DNA of 53,288 nt, from positions 1 to 53,288 of the forward strand of contig JADYZW010000010.1 of NCBI GenBank assembly GCA_020852955.1, read 5' to 3'. Under the pieces are notes generated by a model. It was given only the letters and a program-made list of their open reading frames with translations. It had not been told where the DNA came from and did no database searches. Source of the DNA: Deltaproteobacteria bacterium (GTDB lineage: Bacteria; Desulfobacterota; Binatia; UTPRO1). Below, piece by piece: positions 40,936-50,460 of this stretch. Every line of letters begins with the position of its first letter. Positions within the stretch are counted from its first letter, which is position 1. Made by a program: the position numbers and the translations under genes.

Positions 40936-42588
40936 ATGCACGCGGAAGACGACGCCCCGGGCCCGACGACTCCGCGCTGGTTCCGCTGGGCGTCGCTCGC
41001 GGTGGCGGCGCTGGCGGCCGCCGTCCGCCTCGGCTACCTGGCCGACCTCCACGCGACGCTCTGGTGGCGGCGGCTGGTCGTCGACCCGGAATACTACGAC
41101 GCATGGGCGCAGAAGATCGCCGCCGGCGACTGGCTCGGCGCGGGCGCCTTCTACATGGACCCCCTGTATCCCTACCTGCTCGCGGTGCTCTATCGCCTCG
41201 CGGGCCGGGATCTGCTGCTGGCGCGGCTGCTGAACGTGGCGTGCAGCGTCGGCGGGTGCGCTGCGACGATGCGCCTCGGACGCCACGTCGGGGGGCCGCT
41301 GGTCGGGATCCTCGCCGGGCTCGGGTTCGCGCTCTACGCTCCCGACGTCTTCCACGCCGGCGAGCTCGACAAGACCTCGCTCTCGATGCTGCTGACGGCG
41401 GGCTTCCTCGCGCTCTTCGCCACGCGGCGGGCGTTCGCCGCCGGGATCGTCCTCGGCCTCGCGGTCCTGACCCGCGCCAACCTGCTCGTCTTCCTGCCGC
41501 TCGGCGCGCTCGTGGCGGCGCGCGCCGACGCGTCGCGTGCGCGCGGCGCGGCGGCGGCGGCGGTCTTCGTCGCCGGCTGCGCGCTCGCGCTCGCGCCCGT
41601 CGCCTGGCGCAACCACCGCGTCTCGGGCGAGTGGATCCTCACCACCACGCAGGGCGGCCAGAACCTCTACACCGGGAACAACCCGTCGAATCCGTACGGC
41701 GCCTACGGCGTCGTGCCGTTCGTGCGCGCCAACCCGCATTTCGAGGAGGAGGATTTCCGCCGCGAGGCGGAGAGACGCGCCGGCCGCGCGCTCGGCGCCC
41801 GTGACGTGTCGGCGTTCTGGTATCGCGCCGCGCTCGCACACGTCATGGACGATCCGGCGTTCGCGCTGCGGGCGCTCGCGCGGAAGGCCGCGCTCTTCTG
41901 GAACGACTTCGAGATCTCCGACAGCCAGGACCAGTACCTGCTCGAGCGCGACTCGCCGACGCTGCGCGCGCCGCTGCTCGGCTTCGGCGCGCTGCTGCCG
42001 CTCGCCGCGCTCGGCGCGGTCGCCGGGCGGCGTCGCCGCGACCTCGCCGCCGACCGGAGGGCCGTCGCGCTGCTCGTGGGCTTTGCGCTCGTGTACGCGG
42101 CGACCGTCGTCGCCTTCTTCGTCTTCGCGCGCTATCGCATCCAGATCGTCCCGGCGCTCCTCCCGCTCGCCGCGCTCGGGGTCGTCGAGCTCGCGACCTG
42201 CGCGTTCCGGCGCGAGGGCCGCCGGGCGGCGGCGGCGCTCCTCGTCGTGGGAGCGGCGGTGGCGCTCGCCCACTGGCGCATCGGGATCTTCCACCGCGAT
42301 CACCCGGCGGCGGTGGAGCTGCGCCTGCGCCACCTGGCCGCCGCCTCCCTCGACGAGGGCGACGCCGAGCGCGCGATCGCCGCGCTCGCCGAGGCCGTGC
42401 CGCGGTGCGCGCAGGGCTGCCCGTGGGCGCTGAGGGACCTCTTCGACGCGTACGTGGCGACCGGACGCTACGCGGAGGGCGAGGCGTACTTCGCGCGCTT
42501 CGTCCGCGAGCGTCCCGAGCAACGCGACGCGCCGGAATACCTGGCCGAGCTGCGCGCCCGCGTCGCCGCGTCGAGCGGAGCGCGCTGA
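40936..42588 (+). CDS. GT-C family glycosyltransferase-like membrane protein (no TPR)
   Basis: This protein of about 550 residues has ten or more membrane segments. The first extracytoplasmic loop carries DPEYYDAWAQKIAAGDW, the acidic motif of ArnT/PMT-like GT-C enzymes. Later loops include GGQNLYTGNNPSNPYG, and the last helix pair includes FFVFARYRIQIVPALLPLAALG, common in family 39-type transferases. The C-terminal 90 residues are soluble and helical (LDEGDAERAIAALAEAV), a possible short TPR-like tail. ATG 40936 follows a GGAG ribosome-binding site at 40927-40930; an in-frame ATG at 40921 precedes it. Confidence 0.85.
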   Translation: MHAEDDAPGPTTPRWFRWASLAVAALAAAVRLGYLADLHATLWWRRLVVDPEYYDAWAQKIAAGDWLGAGAFYMDPLYPYLLAVLYRLAGRDLLLARLLNVACSVGGCAATMRLGRHVGGPLVGILAGLGFALYAPDVFHAGELDKTSLSMLLTAGFLALFATRRAFAAGIVLGLAVLTRANLLVFLPLGALVAARADASRARGAAAAAVFVAGCALALAPVAWRNHRVSGEWILTTTQGGQNLYTGNNPSNPYGAYGVVPFVRANPHFEEEDFRREAERRAGRALGARDVSAFWYRAALAHVMDDPAFALRALARKAALFWNDFEISDSQDQYLLERDSPTLRAPLLGFGALLPLAALGAVAGRRRRDLAADRRAVALLVGFALVYAATVVAFFVFARYRIQIVPALLPLAALGVVELATCAFRREGRRAAAALLVVGAAVALAHWRIGIFHRDHPAAVELRLRHLAAASLDEGDAERAIAALAEAVPRCAQGCPWALRDLFDAYVATGRYAEGEAYFARFVRERPEQRDAPEYLAELRARVAASSGAR

Positions 42589-42589
42589 G

Positions 42590-42754
42590 TCACCGGCGGT
42601 CGCGGGGCTCGACGGCCGCCCGCAGCGCCGGCTCCAGCATGACGGCGTGGATGACGCCGACCACCGCGCACACGCGGCGGTCGGCGGACAACCTCGCGAG
42701 CAGGCGGTCGAGCCTGTGCTCGTTGCGCAGGCGGTTCGACCGGCGCGCGATTCG
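42590..42754 (-). pseudogene. Coding-like remnant after the anchored-protein paralogue
   Basis: Directly after the TAG of the gene ending at 42755, the same minus-strand frame stays open for 54 codons to a TGA at 42590-42592. It reads for example NEHRLDRLLARLSADRR and VCAVVGVIHAVMLEP. The codons have the GC-rich third positions of real genes, and hydrophobic spacing resembles a helix. No start codon with a ribosome-binding site is seen, so it is either the 3' remnant of a lost gene or chance. A readthrough extension is less likely. Confidence 0.25.
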
Positions 42755-43912
42755 CTACCGGGCGTCCGCCGCTCCGCGGCGGGCCCGCTCTTCGTAGCGG
42801 TTGGCCCTCTCGATGAGCTTCGGATCGCCGTAGCGCTCGCCGCTGAAGGCGTCCGGGTCGTAGGGGGCCGTCAGGTAGGCGGTGCCGATCGCGTCGTTCA
42901 ACTGGGGAGGCTTGTAGGTCACGTTCGCGAGCGCGATCGACGACAGCCGGTAGGGTCCAGGCTCGTTGGCTTCGCGCAGCGCCAGGCCCCAGAAGGTGAG
43001 GGGCACCAGGGTGACGCCGGGCGCGAGCGCCACGGTGTTCTCGGCCCACGCGAGCAGCCCTCGTGCGCCGCTGAGCGTCGCTTCGAGGCGGTACTCGCCC
43101 ACCTCCTTCACCTCGATCTCGGCCTCGAGCTGGAGATGCCCGTTCACCAGCTGGTCGCGGTAGTAGCCCGTCAGCTTTGCCGACGGCGCCCCGTAGTAGA
43201 AGCGCGTCGTGGCGCTGCGCCGCTCCCCGTCGGCCGTTTCGCCCCAGAGCTTGACCCGGATCAAGCCGTTCCATCGCTCCAGGTCCTCGGCGGCCGGCGT
43301 GAGCCGCACCGTGAACACGCCGTCGCCGGCCTCGATGTCGCGCTCCTGTCCGTCGTCGTTGAGCTCGACCTCGGCGACGAGCGCGCCGTCGACGTTCCTG
43401 AGCTCACCGGCGATCTCCGCATCGGCCCGCGGCGCCCAGTCTCCCGGGTACTCGCGGATGAACTTCGCGAAGAGGATGATCGGGCTCGGCGCCTCGTAGC
43501 TGAGGGCCGACGAGAAGACGACGAGCGTCGGCTTGCGGCCCTGCCCGGGCGGGCTCAGACGCTCCTTCACGGCGCGGGTCCGCACGATGGGGTCGATGTT
43601 GTCCTCGATCGGACGGGAGGTCGGAGGAAAATCGGCCCGGTGACGCAGGGCTGCCGCGGCTTCCAGGGCTTTGGCGGCGTTCGGCGCCGCCGCGAACGGG
43701 TCCTCGGGGCCGCGGGCGGCGTCCCGCGATGGCGTCGGTGCGCCGGCCGTTTCCGGCATCCCGGTCGCCGGCGCCGCGACCGACGCCGGCTCCGACGGGG
43801 GTCGCGGGTCGGGCGTCGGCGGCGCGGTGTCGGACGCGTTTGGCAACAGGCCGCGCGCGAGCACCGCGACGGCGCCAAGGGCGGCGATGAGCAGGATCCT
43901 CGAGCGCGACAT
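42755..43912 (-). CDS. Anchored extracytoplasmic protein, paralogue of the one at 28350-29531
   Basis: This 385-residue protein has an N-terminal anchor or signal (RILLIAALGAVAVLARGLL) and a Pro-rich linker (about 25-75). The conserved block ADFPPTSRPIEDNIDPIVR follows, then a beta-rich domain (VELNDDGQERDIEAGDGVF) and LTGYYRDQLVNGHLQLEAEI with YRLEATLSG. It matches the protein at 28.3 kb block by block in the same order. Both probably expose two beta domains outside the membrane. The gene is divergent from the polytopic protein at 44.0 kb (136 bases between starts). Family unknown. Confidence 0.8.
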   Translation of the reverse strand: MSRSRILLIAALGAVAVLARGLLPNASDTAPPTPDPRPPSEPASVAAPATGMPETAGAPTPSRDAARGPEDPFAAAPNAAKALEAAAALRHRADFPPTSRPIEDNIDPIVRTRAVKERLSPPGQGRKPTLVVFSSALSYEAPSPIILFAKFIREYPGDWAPRADAEIAGELRNVDGALVAEVELNDDGQERDIEAGDGVFTVRLTPAAEDLERWNGLIRVKLWGETADGERRSATTRFYYGAPSAKLTGYYRDQLVNGHLQLEAEIEVKEVGEYRLEATLSGARGLLAWAENTVALAPGVTLVPLTFWGLALREANEPGPYRLSSIALANVTYKPPQLNDAIGTAYLTAPYDPDAFSGERYGDPKLIERANRYEERARRGAADAR

Positions 43913-44048
43913 GAGCCGGGGGCCGTCGGCGCGCGACGTCGCCTCGGGCTGAACGCACGTTAGTCGACAACCGAGGCGTGGTACAGGACGCCGCGACGGA
44001 CGGCCCCTGCCTTGACCGCCACGCGACCGGGGCGACACTGTGCGGTCG

Positions 44049-46154
44049 ATGACGTGCGAGACGGGGAACCGACGCTCGAGCGCGGGAGCGCTGGCGCTGC
44101 TGGTCGGGCTCCTGGCGCTCGTCGTTCCGCGCCCGTTCGGCGAACGTCCGACCTGGCAGAGCCTGCTCGCTCCGTACAGTAGCGGCGCGTTGCTGCCGGG
44201 TGGCTTCCGTGCGGAGGAGATCCGTCGCGGTCCGGACAACGGCGTCGTCGTCGGGGTGCGCCGGGCCAGCGACGGCGCGACGGTCGAAGTGCTCGTGGTC
44301 GAACGCGGTCGGTGGGAGAGCCCCTGGCGATCGCGGAGCTTCACGATCGACTACGAGCTCCCGCGCTCCTCGGCCGCCGAGCGTGAAGCCGTCACGGCGC
44401 TCCTCGCCGAGACGATCAGCGCGCGCGACGCCGGGCTGCCGGCGCCGGACGCGGTGCCGCTGCGCGTCGACGATGCCAGCGTCCTTCCGTGGTGGTTCGA
44501 GACGCTGCGCGGCGCCCGCGGTTTCCTGCTCGGCGCGAGCGGGATCGCGCTCGCGGCGCTGCTCCTCCTGCGGGCCCCGGGGCTCGCGCCCGCCGGTGTC
44601 GCGCTCGGCGTGGCCGACGTGGCGGCGCGGATCATCGGTGTGCCGCCGGTCCGCCCCGACGTCGGCGCCGTCTGGATCGTGCCGGCCGCGGTCGGGCTGC
44701 TCGTCCTGGCGAGCCGGGGCCGCGGATTCCGGCCGGGTCCCGGCGTCCGGCCGGCGCTGGCCGTCGCGGCGCTGGCGCTCTGCGTGCGGCTCGCACTCGG
44801 TCCGTGGGGGCCGCTGCACGTCAACGGCCACGGCCCGCGGTTCGTCGCCGGCGCCGCGGGCGACGCCGCCGACATCGCGGCGTACGGTCCGGGCTATCGG
44901 GAGCTCTTCGGTCCGCTCGCGGCGGCCGCGCCGTCGAACCCGGACTGGGCGATCTTCGCGGGCAACGCGGTGCTCTCGGCGCTGCTGCCTCCGCTCGCGT
45001 TCGCGATCGGCCGCATGACGGGGCTCGCGCCGTCCGCCGCCTTCGTCGCGGCGCTCCTCCTGGCGATCGATCCGGTCGCGATTCGCACGGGGGCGACGGA
45101 GGCCTACTTCGCGCCGATCGCCTTCTTCTGCACCGCCGCGGGCGTCGCGATGCTCACGGCCCTCGGCGCGATGGAGGCGGGCGGCCGGTGGCGCGTTGCC
45201 GCCTTGCTCGTCGCGGCGGGATTGCTGCTCTCGCAGGCGGCGCGCATCCACCCCTGCGCGTGGGTGCCGATCGCGACGGCGCCGTTCGTCGTCCTGGCCG
45301 GAGACGTCGGGAGTCGGGGGCGCCGCGCCCGCATGGCGCTCGCCGCCGCGGCGATCGGCGGCGGCGTCCTGGCGCTCACCAGCGCCAGCGTGCTCCTCGA
45401 CGTCTTCGGGAACATCCGCGCCGGCACGGTGTTCCGGCCGCCGTTGCCGCCGCTGCAGCCGCTCGCCTGGGCGGCGTTCGCGACGGCGGCGTACGCCGTG
45501 GTCGCCCCGCGGCGCCGGCTCGCGCTGCCTGCCGGAATCGCCGTTGCGGCGATGGTCCTGACGCGGCACGCGTTCGACGCGAGCTGGATCTGGCAACAGG
45601 CGTACCTCCGGCTCTATCTGATCCCGCCGCTGATCGCCGTGCTTGCCTGTGTCCCGCCGGCGTGGCTTCGCCTTCGTCGGCGCGCGGCGTCGGTGGCCAT
45701 CGTGGTCGTTCTCGCCTGGGTCCGCTTCGGATGGCCCGTGGTCGCCGCGCGCACCACCGATCATCTCGAGTATCGCTGGATCCGGAAGCAGGTGCGGCGG
45801 CTGCCGCCGGAGTGTCGCGTCGTCCATGTGGCGTTCGCGGGCAGGCGCGTCCTCATGCTGCCGACCTACGCGGGCCCCACGAGAACGGCGGTCGCCATGG
45901 ACCCCCGCCGCGCGGGAACGGTCGAGGCGGCGCTCGCGCCCGCGGATTGCCTCTACTACGTGCGCGGTTCGCTCTGCTCGACGCTCGAAGGCCGGCCGGA
46001 GTGCGCCGCGATCGAGCGCCGGCTCACGCTCGCTCCGGTCGCGCGGGCGTCCTTTCCGGTCGCGCATGCGGGAGGGACCTTCGAGCACGAGGGCGACACG
46101 GTCGAGACGATGGTCGCGCGGGTCGAGCACGTCGCCCCGGCGGACCGCCCCTGA
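44049..46154 (+). CDS. Polytopic GT-C-like protein, paralogue of the one at 48.5 kb
   Basis: This protein of about 701 residues has an N-terminal membrane segment, an extracytoplasmic domain (about 30-150), some ten membrane segments and a soluble C-terminal domain (about 570-701). The loop LGPWGPLHVNGHGPRF occupies the position where GT-C enzymes carry the catalytic acidic residue, but no DD/DE pair is obvious, so activity is doubtful. The C-terminal block CLYYVRGSLCSTLEGRPECAAIERR has a counterpart in the gene at 48.5 kb. ATG 44049 is used; a GTG lies at 44040. It may be a divergent glycosyltransferase or a transporter-like protein. Confidence 0.75.
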   Translation: MTCETGNRRSSAGALALLVGLLALVVPRPFGERPTWQSLLAPYSSGALLPGGFRAEEIRRGPDNGVVVGVRRASDGATVEVLVVERGRWESPWRSRSFTIDYELPRSSAAEREAVTALLAETISARDAGLPAPDAVPLRVDDASVLPWWFETLRGARGFLLGASGIALAALLLLRAPGLAPAGVALGVADVAARIIGVPPVRPDVGAVWIVPAAVGLLVLASRGRGFRPGPGVRPALAVAALALCVRLALGPWGPLHVNGHGPRFVAGAAGDAADIAAYGPGYRELFGPLAAAAPSNPDWAIFAGNAVLSALLPPLAFAIGRMTGLAPSAAFVAALLLAIDPVAIRTGATEAYFAPIAFFCTAAGVAMLTALGAMEAGGRWRVAALLVAAGLLLSQAARIHPCAWVPIATAPFVVLAGDVGSRGRRARMALAAAAIGGGVLALTSASVLLDVFGNIRAGTVFRPPLPPLQPLAWAAFATAAYAVVAPRRRLALPAGIAVAAMVLTRHAFDASWIWQQAYLRLYLIPPLIAVLACVPPAWLRLRRRAASVAIVVVLAWVRFGWPVVAARTTDHLEYRWIRKQVRRLPPECRVVHVAFAGRRVLMLPTYAGPTRTAVAMDPRRAGTVEAALAPADCLYYVRGSLCSTLEGRPECAAIERRLTLAPVARASFPVAHAGGTFEHEGDTVETMVARVEHVAPADRP

Positions 46155-46501
46155 ACGGCGCCTACCAGCCCGACGACGCCCGGCGATCCGGCGCCGACGC
46201 TCCGGCATAGGGCCGGCCAACGGCTGTGCCGTACGTCCCGGGCGCCCGCGCGCGCTCCACGTCGCGATGCGCCTTGACGCCGCCGCTGTCGCGCGTGTAC
46301 CAATCCCGTGGTGTCGGCGGGCGCTCCGGCGCCCCGCCGACCGTCGCGTCGTCGGGGATCAGGAAGAAGTCCCGGCCGGGGCGCAAGTGCCGATCCAGAG
46401 AAATTGCGCGCCGAAGCCGGAAGGGCAGTGACCCGGGACTGCTCGGGTCGCGTCGATTCGATTCGTTGCGCACCACACGCCGTATTCGCGAGGAGTTCCC
46501 C
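46155..46501. other. 347-base gap before the Thr-Pro surface protein
   Basis: This gap lies between the polytopic protein and the surface protein. The minus strand holds a coding-like frame (46162-46386, listed separately). Close to the downstream ATG, GAGGAG-type purines (around 46489-46495) give a ribosome-binding site. No promoter consensus or hairpin stands out. Confidence 0.45.
46162..46386 (-). CDS. Possible small protein or gene remnant
   Basis: This minus-strand frame of 74 codons reads well as protein: [18 protein letters not shown], then [31 protein letters not shown] and a final SSGW. Third positions are strongly GC-rich and the amino-acid mix is balanced, unlike most shadow frames here. 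The only start in a sensible place is a TTG at 46386; the frame continues upstream without ATG. It could be a short gene with a rare start or the 3' end of a degraded one. Not recognised. Confidence 0.35.
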   Translation of the reverse strand: MRPGRDFFLIPDDATVGGAPERPPTPRDWYTRDSGGVKAHRDVERARAPGTYGTAVGRPYAGASAPDRRASSGW

Positions 46502-48424
46502 ATGGTTCTCGGCCGACTCATGCTCGTGCTGCCGTTGGTGGTCGCGGTGGCTCCACGTCCGGCGCAGGCGCTCGCGCCCGGGGAGGCCGTCTGCCGGAAG
46601 ACGCTCGCGCAGAACGTGCTCAAGATCGCCGGGACCATCGTGAAGGAGCAGACCAAGTGTCACCGCGCCCGCATGGCGGGCGACCCCGCCGTTCCCGCGG
46701 GGGTCGACTGCAACGACGTCGCGCAGCTGCCGGCGAAGTCGCAGGCGAAGATCCTCAAGGCCGAGAGCAAGCTCACCCTCCGCGCCGATGCGACGTGCAC
46801 CACGTTCGGCTACACGCCCGCGTCGCTCGGCTACGTCCAGTGTACCGCGCCGTGCGACGCCATCGACGTCCTGGCGTTCACCGGCAGCGACAGCGTGGCG
46901 GCGTGTCTCGTCTGTCAGATCCGGAGCGCTCTCGGCGGGGTCGGCGCGGCCGCCTACGGCACCTATCCCGACCCGCCGATCCTCGCCCCGGGCAGCTTCG
47001 CGCTCGCCTGTCAGCAGAACATCGGAAAGGCGCTGGTGCGCCAGGTGTCGACGCGTATGCGCGAGCAGCAGAAGTGTCAGACGCTGAAGGACAACGGCAA
47101 GCCGCCGCCGACCGGCGCGACCGATTGTCGCACCGCCGACCTCGGCGGCAAGGTCGCCAAGGCCGAAGGCAAGGTGGCCGGCGCGCTCACGCAGGTCTGC
47201 ACCGACGACATGCTCGCGAACATGCTCACGAGCTGCGGGGCGACCTTCATCGACGAGGCCCCGTGTCTGATCGCTGCGGCCGCCGCCGCCGCCGACGAGC
47301 TGTTCATCCAGGTCTACGAGCCGCCGCCGCCGACGAATCCGACGCCGACGCCCACGTCGACGCCGGACGCGACGGTGACGGTGACGGTGACGCCGACAGC
47401 GCCGCCGTCGGCGACCGTCACCGCGACCGCGACGCCGACGCCGACCCGGACCGCGACGCCGACCCTGAGCGCGACCCCAACTGCGACCTTCACGACCGGC
47501 GAGACGCCGACGCCGACACGCACGCCGACCCCGACCTTGACCGCGACCCCGACCGTCACCGCCACGCCGCCGCCGACGGCGACCGCGACGCCGACGCCCA
47601 CCGTGACCGCGACGCGCACGCCGACCCCGACGCCGACCGCGACGACGGCGCCGCTCGGCGCCAAGACCTTCTCGGTCGTGAACGGCGACAACTGCAACTC
47701 GATCGGCGCCTGTCCCGCCGGCTGCGGCGATACCGCGGGCAAGACGTGCTTCTTCCTGCAGCCGCCTTCGAGCGGCCAGTGCTGCGGCACCGACAACACC
47801 GACTGGGGGACATCGTCCTCGACGGCGCCCAACATCCAGCTCACCGCCGGCGCGCCCGACGGCAGCGGCCGCGCCGTCCTCAACCTGGCGGCGCCGGTCG
47901 TGATCGGCGACAAGAAGGCGACCTCGTTCGCGAACGGGTACGCCTGCTGGCGTCTGCGCCAGGATCCCGCGTTGGCGACGATCGCCGACAGCTTCGTCGA
48001 TTGCGACGGCGGCACGCGTACCAATGTCACCTACTCGATCGACAGCAACGGCTCAGGGGCCGCGAGCCCGCCGGTGCTCACGATCGACACCGCGGCCGAC
48101 GGCTCCGCGCCGGCCGGCGCCGGCATCATCCGCGTCATCATGCAGAGCTCGGAGACGGGCAGCGACTCCAGCAACTGCGACACGATCAACTGGGCGTCCA
48201 TCCCGGACCAGCAGGTCGCGATTGCGACCGGGCAGGTGACGACGACGATCACCGAGATGCGGCAGGGCGGCACCGGCACCGCGAGCCGGCGCGGCAATCC
48301 GCTCAACTGCGCCGCGTGGAGCGGCAACGGGGGGAGCCTGGCCTTCCCGGTCTACGGGCTCGATCAGGCGATCCCGCTCTCCGGCACCCAGGACAAGGCC
48401 AACGTCGTGCGACTGCAGGACTGA
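46502..48424 (+). CDS. Secreted Cys-rich surface protein with Thr-Pro stalk
   Basis: This 640-residue protein has a signal peptide ([19 protein letters not shown]). A Cys-rich helical domain follows (about 27-272) with repeated pairs such as CRKTLAQNV...TKCHRARM and CQQNIGKAL...QKCQTL, which look like two copies of one module. The stalk (about 274-384) consists almost wholly of TPT/TAT repeats. The C-terminal domain (about 388-640) contains several Cys and is beta-rich ([19 protein letters not shown]). Thr-Pro stalks are often O-glycosylated, which fits the neighbouring GT-C genes. ATG 46502 has a clear ribosome-binding site. No sorting motif is visible at the C-terminus. Confidence 0.85.
   Translation: MVLGRLMLVLPLVVAVAPRPAQALAPGEAVCRKTLAQNVLKIAGTIVKEQTKCHRARMAGDPAVPAGVDCNDVAQLPAKSQAKILKAESKLTLRADATCTTFGYTPASLGYVQCTAPCDAIDVLAFTGSDSVAACLVCQIRSALGGVGAAAYGTYPDPPILAPGSFALACQQNIGKALVRQVSTRMREQQKCQTLKDNGKPPPTGATDCRTADLGGKVAKAEGKVAGALTQVCTDDMLANMLTSCGATFIDEAPCLIAAAAAAADELFIQVYEPPPPTNPTPTPTSTPDATVTVTVTPTAPPSATVTATATPTPTRTATPTLSATPTATFTTGETPTPTRTPTPTLTATPTVTATPPPTATATPTPTVTATRTPTPTPTATTAPLGAKTFSVVNGDNCNSIGACPAGCGDTAGKTCFFLQPPSSGQCCGTDNTDWGTSSSTAPNIQLTAGAPDGSGRAVLNLAAPVVIGDKKATSFANGYACWRLRQDPALATIADSFVDCDGGTRTNVTYSIDSNGSGAASPPVLTIDTAADGSAPAGAGIIRVIMQSSETGSDSSNCDTINWASIPDQQVAIATGQVTTTITEMRQGGTGTASRRGNPLNCAAWSGNGGSLAFPVYGLDQAIPLSGTQDKANVVRLQD
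47330..47650 (+). repeat. Low-complexity Thr-Pro coding repeats
   Basis: About 320 bases of degenerate ACG/CCG/GCG triplets and hexamers (motif ACGCCGACG and variants) encode TPTPT, TATAT and VTVTVTP units in the surface protein. On the minus strand the same DNA gives a Val-Gly pattern, a shadow. The tract is prone to slippage, so its length probably varies between strains. Confidence 0.85.
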
Positions 48425-48450
48425 CGCGGCCGCCGAGGCGGTGGCGGGAG

Positions 48451-50457
48451 ATGCGGGGGAGAAGGCGCGGCGCCATGATGGGCCGTGGGGCTGCGAGGGT
48501 GCTCGTCATCCTGGCGTGCGTCCTGACGACGGGACGGGTCGCCGCGGCGGCGCCGATCACGCCCGAGCTCGCGCGGGATCTCTACGCGCGCGTCGGGCCG
48601 TTGCGCGAGGCGGACGGCTGTCGGCTCACGCGCTTCGACACCCGCCGCTTCCAGATCACCATCGGCCTCGTGACGTCGACCGGCGCGCAGCATGCGTTCG
48701 AGCTCGGCGCGACGCCCGCCATCGCCGGCGATAGTCGCAGGGTCGGCGACTGGTGGCTCGCGGTGCCGGCGCCGCTCGCGGACGCCTGTCCGACGACGCT
48801 CGCCGCGATCGAGCGCCTGCTCGCCGGGACGTCGGCGCCGCCGGAAGCGTGGCAGGGGGGAGGAGCGCCGTTCTCCGCCTCCGCGCACTACGTCGTGCTC
48901 GCCGGGACCTTTCTGGTGCTCCTGCTCGGGACCGCGCACGTCCTCGCGCGGGAGGCGGCGGCGCGCGGCGCGCCCGTTGCCGCCGTCACCGCGTTGCTGC
49001 TGGTGTGCGCCGGGGGGCTCGCGCTGCGCCTCACGCTGTCGCCGTGGACGTTCCTCCACGAGTACTACCACATCGCGGAAACCGTGAGCGCGCACTTGAG
49101 CGGCGAAGCGGCGCTAGGCTACGGGAGGACCGGTCCGGCGCTCTTCCGGCTCGTCGGTCGCGTCTTCGGAGACGGGGGGGAGGTGCGGAGCATCTTCCTC
49201 ACCAACGCGCTGCTCTCGACGGCGGCGGTTCCCGCGGCCGCGATGCTGGTGCTCGCGGTGTTCCGGAGCTGGCCGCAGGCAGTCTGCGCAGCGCTGCTGC
49301 TCGCCGTGTGGCCGCAGCACCTGCGCTTCTCCGCCGCCGAGGATCTGTTCGTGCAGGCGATCACGTTCGGGCTGTGGTCGCTCGCGCTCTTCGCGTCCCA
49401 TCAGCGCACGCGCCGCTTCGAGGATGCCCTGCTCGGGGGCCTCGCCGCATCACTCGCGACGCAAGCGCGCCCGGAGATGATCTTCTTTCCGCTGGTGGTC
49501 GTCGCCTTCCTGCTCTGCACCGAGCCGCGCGCCTGGCGCACGCTGCTCGCGCGGCCGATGCTGCTCACCGCCGCCGTCTTGGCGGGGCTGCTCGTGCCTC
49601 ACGCCTTCGACGTGGCGAGCGCCCTGCGCGAGGCGCGTGCGCCCGCCCCGCAGGTGCCGTCGCCGCAGCGGTATCTCGCCACCCTGGTCCTCTTCGACCC
49701 GCGGATCACGCCGGTGGTCTATCCCCTGACGATCGCCGCCGGCGCGGCATGGTATGCCATGCGCCGCCCCGGCTGGCTGCTGTGGATCGTGTCCGTGTAC
49801 GTCGGGTTCACGGCGTTGGGCCTGTCGATCTTCGACAATCCGCAGTATCATCTTCGCACCCAGAGCCTGCCGACCAGCTACCTCGTCCTGCTCGGGGCGG
49901 GCGTGGCGCCCCTGTGGATGGCGGCGTGGCGTACGCGTCGCCGACTCGGCGCCGTCGTCGGCATCGCGTTCGTCGTAGGGTCGGCGATCGGCGTCGTCGC
50001 CCGCTGGCGCGGCTTCGTGGGCGAACTCAAGGATCAGCAGCTCGAGTGGGCATTCCTCGAGCGGCAGGTGCCGCAGCTCCCCCCGCAGGGCACGCTGCTC
50101 ACCGCCGTCGAGGCCGGGGGGCACAACCTGGACGCGTTTCCCGAGTTCCTGCTCGCGCGCAGCGGCCGACGGTACACGCTGGTCGATGTCAGGAGCGCGG
50201 CCAGAGGGACCGTCGCCTGGCCGCCGCCCGCGGGCGACGTGCTCTTCTACCAAGGGATGTTCTGCTACTTCGCCTTCGACGACGAGCCGGCGCCGGAGCC
50301 GATGACGCCCGCCTGCCTTGCCGTGCACGAGCGCTATGATGCCGAGCCACTCTCCGTCGAGGACCTGCGGACGGAGGGCTACTCGTCCCTCCGGTATGCC
50401 CAGGGCGGGCGGGGAGTGTACCGGATCGGCTTCTTCCGTCTGAAGCCGCGGAACTGA
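48451..50457 (+). CDS. Polytopic GT-C-like protein, paralogue of the one at 44.0 kb
   Basis: This protein of about 668 residues has a signal or first helix (VLVILACVLTTGRVAAAAP), an extracytoplasmic domain up to about 135 with DGCRLTRFDTRRFQITIGLV, and ten or so membrane segments. The first loop after the second helix reads LSPWTFLHEYYHIAETVSAHL, close in position to LGPWGPLHVNGHG in the gene at 44.0 kb. The C-terminal soluble part includes DVLFYQGMFCYF and CLAVHERYDAEPL, again matching that gene. Start ATG 48451 has GGCGGGAG upstream; ATG 48475 is also possible. Function is probably shared with its paralogue. Confidence 0.78.
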   Translation: MRGRRRGAMMGRGAARVLVILACVLTTGRVAAAAPITPELARDLYARVGPLREADGCRLTRFDTRRFQITIGLVTSTGAQHAFELGATPAIAGDSRRVGDWWLAVPAPLADACPTTLAAIERLLAGTSAPPEAWQGGGAPFSASAHYVVLAGTFLVLLLGTAHVLAREAAARGAPVAAVTALLLVCAGGLALRLTLSPWTFLHEYYHIAETVSAHLSGEAALGYGRTGPALFRLVGRVFGDGGEVRSIFLTNALLSTAAVPAAAMLVLAVFRSWPQAVCAALLLAVWPQHLRFSAAEDLFVQAITFGLWSLALFASHQRTRRFEDALLGGLAASLATQARPEMIFFPLVVVAFLLCTEPRAWRTLLARPMLLTAAVLAGLLVPHAFDVASALREARAPAPQVPSPQRYLATLVLFDPRITPVVYPLTIAAGAAWYAMRRPGWLLWIVSVYVGFTALGLSIFDNPQYHLRTQSLPTSYLVLLGAGVAPLWMAAWRTRRRLGAVVGIAFVVGSAIGVVARWRGFVGELKDQQLEWAFLERQVPQLPPQGTLLTAVEAGGHNLDAFPEFLLARSGRRYTLVDVRSAARGTVAWPPPAGDVLFYQGMFCYFAFDDEPAPEPMTPACLAVHERYDAEPLSVEDLRTEGYSSLRYAQGGRGVYRIGFFRLKPRN

Positions 50458-50460
50458 CGA

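Noticed and set aside
47314..48030. Minus-strand Val-Gly-rich protein opposite the Thr-Pro stalk
   Set aside because: It mirrors the Thr-Pro repeat DNA and lacks a signal, start context or domain.
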